Origin: Carex sylvatica
Lineage: Eukaryota; Streptophyta; Magnoliopsida; Poales; Cyperaceae
Length of the DNA stretch: 64,000 nt
Assembly: GCA_964058845.1 (NCBI GenBank)
Contig: CAXKVR010000273.1
Coordinates: 166,598-230,597 of the forward strand
Reading direction: 5' to 3'
Under the pieces are notes generated by a model. That model had not been told where the DNA came from and made no database searches. It saw only the letters and a list, made by a program, of their open reading frames with translations. The position numbers were made by a program, and so were the translations under genes. Shown piece after piece: positions 56,232-64,000 of this stretch. The stretch's first letter is position 1. Every line of letters begins with the position of its first letter.

Positions 56232-57145
56232 TTTTGATCAAAACGGGGATCAGTTTCTCAGATTAAAAAGAATTTTGAAGAGTCGATTCGTCTTCTCAGA
56301 AATTTAATAAAAAAAGCCGTTTAAAAATCCATGTACGATTGTTTTTCTAAACGGATATTTTTTTTAAATTATTATTTATATTGGAAGACGAAACAACGTC
56401 ACTTCAAACTCTGAAATAAGTTATTTTTTATTTTAAAATCTGGAATTTAAAAATAAATAATTAAAAATCCGTGTACGATAGTTTTTCTAAACGGATATTT
56501 AATTAAATGACCGTTTAGAAATTGAAATATTTAAGTGCATTTATTATTTAAACAAAAATATTCTTTTTAAATTATTAATAACACTGGAAGACGAAACGAC
56601 GTCGCTTCAAACTCTGAAATAATAAATACAAATTTATTTAAACGCAATTTATTTATTTCAGTTTAAATGCAAAACTTAAAAATAAAAAAATAAAAAAGTT
56701 GCCTTTTATTTTAAAATATGGAATTTAAAAATAAATAATATAAAAACGTTTATCATTTTTAAATATATTATAATTTTATGATCTGTTGTGTGTTTTTGTA
56801 TGATCTGTTGTTAAATATTAAATATATTATGATTTTGTATCATTGTTGTGGACGAAACGACGTCGCTTCAAACTCTGAAATAATAAATGCAAATTTATCT
56901 AAATGCAATTGTGGAATTTGAAAAATCTGGAAAACCATAGGCGCGCATTTTATTTCGTGTATATATCATATTTCTACTAGGTTGTTCAATATTATACGTG
57001 TAGCTCTCTTATCTCTGTAAACAGTTGTTTATTTAAACATCTATGTAGCTCTCTTACTTTTCTACATGGATATTTAATTAAATAAGCGTGTAGAAATTAT
57101 TTTTTATACGGACGTTTAATTAAACGTCTGTGTAGAAATGGTTTA
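56232..57145. other. CACTA internal spacer
   Basis: AT-rich with repeated AAATTAAAAATCCGTGTACG and TTCTAAACGGATATTTAATT motifs. Three copies of GACGAAACGACGTCGCTTCA occur (about 56403 imperfect, 56590, 56853). The CCGTGTAGAAA palindromes resume at 57060-57140. No gene is seen. Confidence 0.6.
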
Positions 57146-57386
57146 CGCAAAATAAAATGCGCACCTCGTCTCTCTCTTCCTTTCAAAATCCTCTCGTCTC
57201 CTTTAAACCCTAAACCCCCACGTCTCCTCCTCTCTCTTTCTGTGGTGCCTCTTTCTTGGTGCTGCCACTGTTGGTGTTTCTCTCTCTTGGTGCTAGCTCA
57301 GTCTCCACTCTCTGTCGCTCTCCTCTCACCTGCCCATTGAGTCTGTAAGCTCCTCTCGCTCGGTTGCTGTTCTCTCTCTCGATCAG
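57146..57386 (+). promoter_or_regulatory. 5' leader exon of the Transposase_24/Ulp1 gene
   Basis: A CT-rich segment (CTCTCTCTTCC, ACCCTAAACCCCCACGTCTC) typical of plant 5' untranslated leaders. It ends in GATCAG followed by GTTCTC, a donor at 57387. The acceptor ATGTAG at 57685-57690 opens the first coding exon eight bases before ATG 57699. The transcription start is not identified. Confidence 0.5.
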
Positions 57387-57698
57387 GTTCTCTCTACTTT
57401 AGACATACTTTAAACCTAAATTTTACATTCATAGTATTTTTCTATGATTTACTAGCTATTTTTAAAGTTTGATTTTTGAAAATTTAAAAACTGTTATTTT
57501 CTGCATCCTTTACCAATCTGTCCCCTGCATTCAAACACTTATTAAAAGTATCTAGAAAATTACAAAAATTCTGAAACTTGGAAAGCATGTACTTTAGGCT
57601 TTCATTTACATTTCTCTAAAAAGAACAAAAATTTCCTGAATTATGCAAATGATAATTGTGCTTGTTTTCTAATAATATTTTTTTATGTAGAAAGAACC

Positions 57699-59045
57699 AT
57701 GTCATATTCAGGTGAGAATATAGATATGACATTGGAAGAGCATGCAGATATGATATTGGAAGAAGAGGGCCTGCAGACAGATATGATATTGGAAGTAGAG
57801 GACCCGCAGACTCAGAGTGCAAAAAGAAAAAGAGGTCCGATAATGTGCACGAAGACCTTAGAGAAGAAGGATTTGCAAATCGAGTTTAGAAAAAACCGAT
57901 CTGAGAAGGGTTCAAATAGGTTAGAGTACTTAAATTGGTGTACCAATTTGGTGAAGAAAAAAGCCTCTATCTTGGTTGAGAGGTGGGATAAGTTCGATGA
58001 TAAAGATAAGGATGAATGGTGGAACATTGTGAAGGTAAAGTACCTAACAATTCTATTTTTTATTTTGATTATTGTACATGAACTAATTACATGCAGTAAT
58101 TTTATTGTCAATCAGGCTAAGTGGAACATCAAGGATGACAACCCAAAGTCTGCGAAAAAGATAAAGACATTGAAGATAATGAATGAAGGTTGGAAGCAAT
58201 ATAAAAGTAGGTTGAGAACAAAATTCATGGAGACAGGGAGAAATTCGATAGGATACTATCATTGGCTGAAACAAGAGGTGTGGGAGGAGTTTCGAGCTTT
58301 GAATCGAACAGAAGAATTCAAGGTATATAAATTTAGCCAATTAACTTAGTTTTTATTCTTTCTCAATCTGTGCTTATCTTTCTTAAGCTAATTGATTTAC
58401 TTGATGTGTGAAGAGAAAAAGTGAGGAGGACAGTAGGATCGCGAAAATGAACAAGTACCTACACAAATTAGGGTCAAGTGGTTACGATGGTAAGTCGGAA
58501 GAATGGACGAAAATTCTGGAGAAAAATAAAGATTCTGATTCACCAGTGCTTAGGATCCAAAATTCTAGGGGCCAAGACTGGCTCATAGGAAGATCTAAGG
58601 TAATCACTGACGGGAGGATAGTACTCCCAAAAGACGTGCAACCCGTGGCTTAGAAAATGGTAACAGTCTTTTGTTATAACTTTGTGTCATTCAAACAAAA
58701 TTATAACTTTATGTACATTACTTTATCTTTTGTTATAACTATTTTTTATTACCAGTTGGATGTGGAGGAGGAGGTAAATTCGGGCTCCCAGACTGTCGAA
58801 AGAGTGCTTGATTCCTTGTTCGCAATTCTCGGGAATAAAGAACACACGGGTCGAGTTAGGGGTGTATCGGTCTACAGGGGCTGGAAGGATGTATTCGACG
58901 GAACAAAACTCCAAAGAAGACCTCGTGCCAAAGTTAACCAAGACGAGATGGAATCAAGGTTGGAGGAGATGCGCTAGGAGGTATGCCAGGAGGTTAGAAT
59001 GGAGTCCGACGGAAAGCTGGCAGAGCTGGAATCAAGAATTTAGTA
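57699..59045 (+). pseudogene. Transposase_24 (TNPA-like, Ptta/En/Spm) part of the second CACTA gene
   Basis: Exons 57699-58034, 58116-58322, 58414-58659 and 58756-59042 join in phase. The N-terminus is acidic (LEEHADMILEEEGLQTDMIL). Then come RWDKFDDKDKDEWWNIVK, KTLKIMNEGWKQYKSRLRTK, SIGYYHWLKQEVWEEF and SEEWTKILEKNKDSDSPVL. Exon 4 has the family word GRVRGVSVYRG followed by a coiled-coil tail (ESRLEEMR-EVCQEVRMES). This layout fits the Transposase_24 family of small DNA-binding CACTA proteins. TAG at 58651 (end of exon 3) and TAG at 58975 (probably from CAG) interrupt the frame. In related plant proteins this domain is followed by DUF8039 and a Ulp1 protease, as found downstream after the nested LTR. 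Confidence 0.82.
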
Positions 59046-59155
59046 CCAAATGAACCAAATTACGCAGCAATCCAATCATCAACCTCCCATTTCACCAAAA
59101 ATTTGGTGAAATAGTCAAGCATCCGGGATCGGAGTGCTAGGCGATTTGGACAATT

Positions 59156-61066
59156 TGATAAGCATAAATTATATACATATTCGATCTAGTTTTCATCATA
59201 AAATAACGTCAAATATCTTGTATTTTGAATATAAAGAGAATAGAATACACCTAGAATCAAGTTACTGCATTTGTTTGGTTTTAATTTGCAGGAAACAAAG
59301 AAAAATGAAGAAAAACGAAGAAAAATGCCCAGTGTGGACGCACGGTTTACGATATGATCGTACTAAATACTTAGATGGATTTCTGGACGCGCGCCAATTT
59401 TAAAAAGGTATAATAAGCTATTCGTCAAAACCGTGCGGATGCATGGATATCGATGCGGACGCACTGTAGCAGAGCCTAAAATAGAGTCTGAACTTAAAAC
59501 GGCCACAACTGTTGACTCGTAACTCCGTTTTGGGCATATGACCACTTTTCGAAAAGCCAACGAGAAGATCTACAACCTGAGAATCTAAAAAAGGAAACTT
59601 GGAGTCAGTACGGATGCAGTGGATCCGCAGACAGCCAGAAATACACGTTTTCAACACGGTTTCTATTTTTAGCGAGCCAGGGATGCTTTTTGAACAGCTA
59701 AACTTGGACAAGACAACCTGGAAAATAATCCAAAAATAGCACCCACTAACCCCACTCACCCCATGACTATGCCTCTTGATTGGGCATAGTCTTTTGCTAT
59801 AAAGGAGGGGGTTCTTTCCCATTCAAGGCATCTCTCTTCGGAGGGGATCTCTCTTCGGAGGGGATCTCTCTTCGGAGAAATCAATCTCATCATCAATCTC
59901 ATCACACCAACACATCAACCAACACACCATCATTCTCTCTCTTTACACACACTTAGCGATAAATTCTGGAGTAAGGAAAGCTTTCAAGCGAGGAGAAGAA
60001 GGATTTCCGAAGCAAGATTCGGCAAGATAGAGGGCTTTGATTTGTCAAAGGGTGTAATCATTTCTTTTATTTCATTTCTTCTTACTTTGCCAATTTTTGT
60101 AATGGATCTCTCCAAGAGTGAGTAGTTCTCTCTCTAGGGGTTTAGGTCATCATGCATGAACTTGTTTAATTCTATTCTATTTGGTTATTTGCTTTTATTA
60201 TGATTGTTTTATGGGATTTGATTGTTAATTTCTGTGATTTATCATTTGTGTTAATTACATAGTTAGTACTTGAATTGTAGTATCCCGTTTTGGTTTCGAA
60301 AGAACCAAAATTGACTGTGATCAATAGGATAGTACCAAATTATGAATGCAAATATCCTAGGTTTAGATTAAGATTCTAACCAATTTAATCTAAGTCGGAA
60401 CTATAGAAATTAAGGTTAGGGACTTGGTGAAGGACCTAACCGTGAAGTCAAACCCTAATTAGGACATCTCAAATCAAATCGGATATTGGTATGAGGGACC
60501 TAACCGTGAAGTACCAATATTTGAGGAGAGGAGAGACTAACAAGAGCTTATGGTCTAGGTAGCTAGGGTGAAGGACCTAATCGTGAAGTCTGAATTACCT
60601 AGGCACGTTATTAATTCACGAAAGTGACCCTTAATAACATATTAGGTTAGAAACCTCGTCAAATCATACATGAATTTAAGCAAATACCGAATAGATAGAA
60701 TTAGCAAGGGATTGTAGACCAAAGACCCCTAGATCTTCTCAACTTGAAAACAAACCAATCTTTACTTTCTTTATTTTATTTACATCTATTGTTTACTATT
60801 CCTTATTCTCGGGTATTGAACCCAACCTTTAGGATTACTTAAACAAATCCCCCCTTATTCTATTTTATTGCACTTTACTTTATTATTATTTTCTGAAATT
60901 AATTGTTTAGAGTTTAAAACTAAGTATTTTTCATACTCTCTGTGGATCGATACCTAAAATACTACTTTGATATAATTGTGCACTTGCAATTTGACTCAAA
61001 AGTATTAAAGGTTAAAAAGTACAGCTTGCTGTACTGAAACTTTGTACTATACTTTTTGGTGCATCA
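59156..61066 (+). mobile_element. solo LTR nested in the CACTA gene
   Basis: 1911 bp starting TGATAAGCATAAATTATATA and ending GGTGCATCA. It shares order and words with the Athila-like LTRs at 32195 and 36550: TTTGCAGGAA, TTGACTCGTA(A/G)CTCCGTTTT, GAGAAGATCTACAA, CCTAACCGTGAAGT-type repeats in its middle, TCTGTGGATCGATACC, and TACAGCTTGCTGTACTGAAA near the end. The flanks are CAATT (59151-59155) and CAATC (61067-61071), a 5-bp duplication with one change. No internal region remains. It separates the Transposase_24 exons from the DUF8039/Ulp1 exons. Confidence 0.85.
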
Positions 61067-61166
61067 CAATCTAAATGTAATCACTACTTGTTCATAATCT
61101 AAAGATAATTTTGATTAACTTGTTAGATAATATTTCATTCTAAGAATAATTAATTGCTGATAATTA

Positions 61167-63157
61167 TTGCATGAGGCCACAGCATGCGACCTCGTCATGT
61201 ATCTCGGTGCTACTCCTCTGACCCTTGCTAAGGGCATTGTACATCCTCCTGCAGCCAGTGCTCAGCTAAGGCCCAACCATCTCGTTTTTGTTGACATGAT
61301 CGTGGAGGAATGGGCTAAGAGGGTACCTCTTCCTGTCCCTAGAGAGGGTATGTTTGTGCTTGATGATGCCCGCCATGAGCATGTCCAATGGCCTAAGAGT
61401 CAGATTATTTTGGATCATGTAATCTCTAAATAATAAATATCGTTTGTTACATTCAAATTATTCTTTTGAAATACTTGAAAAATGTACAAAATTTAATACA
61501 GACACGAAGAGATGATTCCAACACTGCGGACGAAGCTTTGTCAACGGTACAGGAGGGGGCGGGAAAAGAAATAGTCATCTGGGTTGATGTGCCAAAATCT
61601 CCTGATGCGCCAATCGTCGGGGCTGATGCTCCAGGTACGATAATTGCACCAGTAGACGTGCCACTAGACCATACGGGGCTCACCGAAGAAAAGTTTAGCT
61701 GTTTGCCTGATGATTTGTGGGCTCTCCACACTTGCTTGATTAAGGCAGCCGAGGGCATGACGGATGTTACATTCACTATCCCCCCCGAGATGTTTCTACA
61801 CGAAGGCAGAGATGTTGTGCTGCCTTCTAACAAATTTAATGACTTTCTACATGCCGCATCATCAAACGATAAATGACTCGATGTGGGAGTCATCACCGTT
61901 TTCCTCATGTTAGTGACCAAAAATTATTTATATCATGTGTATAACACTCAAATATATATTCTAATGTGAAATGATGATTTTTCAGGTTTCTAGTCCAAAA
62001 ATGCCGTGAGACCGTGTTGAGAGGTAAGGTGAACTCGTGTGCATTTTTGGACCCCGGCAGACTTAATGCTTCGATGGTGAAATGGTATGAGGATGCGTCT
62101 GTCGAGTACATGTGTAAAGCATAGCATCAAGCTCGTAAGGAGTGCAAGAAATTTATTCTCCTGCCATACCACCAATTGTAGGTTACTTGTAACCTTAACT
62201 TATGTATTGTTCATATTTCAATTAAAGAATTAGAAAAAAAAAGTGAAATATAAAAAAATGAAATCACACCATGAACCATAGCAAACACTTGCGTCACTAT
62301 TATGTGCTGAAATATATATGTCACTAATTATAAGCTAAAGTACTACAATTCTTCTCCTCCCATAGGGGCCACTGGTGTTTGATTGTGATTGTTCCACTTG
62401 AAAATATTATTTTTATCATGGATTATTTACTGTCCGGAAAAAAAATCACTCCTCAGCAGTCCAAACAAATATGCAAAAGTGTATCAAAGTAAGCAATAAT
62501 AATTCACTTGGTTTGATTTTCTTTCAATTATAACAAATTGTGAAATTGCTAATTACAGTCACTCAATTTTGTAAGGGCTTTTGTAAAATATCTTAAAGGG
62601 GGTGGATTGCAAAGCACGGGCCAGAATAAAAATAAATTGAATTGGATGTGGTTGGAGGTGAGCACACTATAATTTTATAATTTCATATTTTATTCAAAAA
62701 ATTATTGTCATTCTAACATAGGCCGCTAAATGTAAATTTCAGTGCCCGCAACAGGAGGCCAGTTGGGAATGCAGTTATTACACGATGATTTATATGTATT
62801 ACTTTGTCACAAGCATACAATTCAGATGGCCACAATATCTGGTATGTAAATCATATTAATTTGAAATTCATATGTTTGCCTTAACTTGTCCATATAATCA
62901 CTATTGATTTCCTCTAATATTTTATTCTACTAAATTTTATTTATTAGTTGCATTGTTATAATTATAATTTTTATTTTTATAAAGCAAAATAGAGATGTAG
63001 TTGCTATATTGTATTTTTGTAACTTATATATTTTGAATTTTTGTAGTATACATCAAAAACAAAGAGTTACTCTAAGGAGCAGATAGATGAATTTAGATGT
63101 ATGTGGGCAAGGTGGTTTCGATCCGAATTTTGTAAACCAGAATATGAATTTATATAA
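61167..63157 (+). pseudogene. DUF8039-like region and Ulp1-like C48 cysteine protease of the CACTA gene
   Basis: Seven exons can be joined in phase: ~61167-61418, 61502-61908, 61986-62177, 62366-62480, 62559-62657, 62743-62841, 63047-63157. The first reads CDLVMYLGATPLTLAKGIVH and WAKRVPLPVP with HVQWPKSQ, as in DUF8039. The rest follows the Ulp1/C48 fold: FLVQKCRETVLRGKVNSCAF, CKKFILLPYHQLGHWCLIVI (catalytic His in GHW), IIFIMDYLLS (Asp), a linker exon with NFVRAFVKYLK, then CPQQEASWECSYYTMIYMYY (catalytic Cys region, Ser where Gly is usual after it), and YSKEQIDEFRCMWARWF. TGA at 61874 and TAG at 62122 break the frame. Ulp1-type enzymes cleave SUMO; the role in transposons is unknown. Confidence 0.8.
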
Positions 63158-63305
63158 TTTAGTGTACATGAATTTTGTATTATTATCATATAATTTAGTG
63201 TACATGAATGTTGTATAATTCTGTTTTGGAATTGATATGATTTTAAATGGCTATCAAACTGGAAGCTAGCCAAAAAAAGAATAAAAATTGAAAAAAAAAA
63301 AGTAA

Positions 63306-63995
63306 GACCATTCTACATGGATATTTAACCAAAGCCCGTGTAGAAAGGTATTTAAAGAGTAAATAAAATATAAGAGAGCTACACAGCTATTAATGTAAAT
63401 ATCCGTGTAGAAATAGTTATTATACACGGATATTAGACTAGACGTACGTGTAGAAAGAGTGATCGTAAACGGCTATTTATGTAAAACTCCGTATAGTTTT
63501 TCATTAATTGTATACGGTTATTTATGTAATAAACCGTGTATAAATACTAATTATACATGGATGTCACTCTAAACGTACGTGTAGAAAGAGTGATCGTAAA
63601 CGGCTGTTTATGTAAAACTCCGTGTAGTTCTCCATTAATTGTACAAGATTTTTTATGTAATAAGTCGTGTAGAAATAATAATTGTACACGGATGTTAATC
63701 TAAATGTCCGTGTAGAAAGACGAATCGTACACGGCTGTTTATGTCATATTCTGTGTAGCTCGGTTATGGAGAGCGCCACTGGCAAGGATTATACACGGCT
63801 TCTTATGTAATAATCTGTGTAGAAATACTAATCATACACGGCTCTTTATGTAATAATCGTGTAGCTCTCAGTAATCGCACAAGGATAAATATCCGTGTGT
63901 AATTTGTTCAGAGATTTCTAAACCCTCACACTCCACATGCAAAAAAATCAGTGTAGCTCCTCTGTTTATGTCCGTGTTCAATCTCCATTTCTGTA
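63306..63995. repeat. right subterminal repeat array of the CACTA element
   Basis: More than ten CCGTGTAGAAA or ACACGG words occur. A 130-bp unit beginning GTACGTGTAGAAAGAGTGAT repeats at 63444 and 63574. The words alternate in orientation, ACACGGATATT then CCGTGTAGAAA, as in the left array. Confidence 0.9.
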
Positions 63996-64000
63996 GTAGT

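Larger units (their letters stand above)
50378..64000. mobile_element. CACTA (En/Spm) DNA transposon, nearly complete in the window
   Basis: The left terminus CACTACTACAGAAATGG at 50378 is matched by its inverse CCATTTCTGTAGTAGT ending at 64000; only the final G is beyond the window. Both subterminal regions are dense with CCGTGTAGAAA and its palindromic form. Inside are a TNP2-type gene remnant (52661-54100), a Pro-rich ORF on the opposite strand (55878-56231), and a Transposase_24/DUF8039/Ulp1 gene remnant (57699-63157). A solo LTR (59156-61066) is nested. The 3-bp duplication expected for CACTA would be TCA (50375-50377) but cannot be checked at the right. Lesions in both genes suggest it cannot move by itself. 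Confidence 0.93.

Overview
This is AT-rich plant nuclear DNA, most likely from a eudicot. Intron-split genes with GT-AG junctions, a chloroplast-type MDAR, an IQD17/18-like gene and plant-only transposon families (CACTA, MULE, Athila-like gypsy, TA-flanked hairpin MITEs) all point that way. I cannot name the species. Only three host genes are convincing; most of the rest is nested transposable elements.

Layout. (1) 1-5.5 kb: a 16-exon monodehydroascorbate reductase gene (+) with a putative organelle transit peptide, a fold-back element upstream, and a SINE-like insert carrying a 5S rRNA-derived block in intron 12. (2) 6.0-8.4 kb: a cluster of about 400-bp hairpin MITEs. (3) 10.0-13.1 kb: a six-exon IQ67-domain (IQD) calmodulin-binding gene (-), converging on MDAR, with related small MITEs upstream. 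(4) 16.4-18.4 kb: a MULE N-terminal fragment and the 3' part of a LINE. (5) 19.5-21.1 kb: more hairpin MITEs. (6) 21.4-26.2 kb: a two-exon methyltransferase-16 family gene (-) whose single intron of about 4.1 kb holds two hairpin MITEs and a 656-bp hAT-type MITE with a perfect 8-bp target duplication. (7) 28.3-39.3 kb: a nested block. A decayed MULE (mudrA-like, -) lies between inverted TTTGCGG-rich arms, and its upstream region is split by a complete Athila-like LTR retrotransposon (32195-38222, 5-bp TSD AGCGA). That element lost its polymerase and integrase regions but keeps a 501-codon gag/pol-remnant ORF. (8) 40.3-48.0 kb: hairpin MITEs and a 750-bp Mutator-type MITE with a 9-bp TSD. (9) 49.0-50.4 kb: an LTR-like segment. 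(10) 50378 to the window end: a nearly complete CACTA transposon of about 13.6 kb with matching 17-bp termini, whose last base falls just outside.

The CACTA element is the most interesting system. It carries a TNP2-type gene that lost its catalytic core (Transpos_assoc joined directly to DUF4218/DUF4216). It also carries what looks like one second gene: Transposase_24, then a DUF8039-like region, then a Ulp1-like C48 cysteine protease with His, Asp and Cys positions still readable. A 1.9-kb solo LTR interrupts this gene. Both ends are packed with a palindrome built on CCGTGTAGAAA, the probable transposase-binding array. Both CACTA genes have in-frame stops or frameshifts, so the copy is probably non-autonomous.

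All calls come from reading the sequence. Domain names rest on remembered family motifs, not on database searches.
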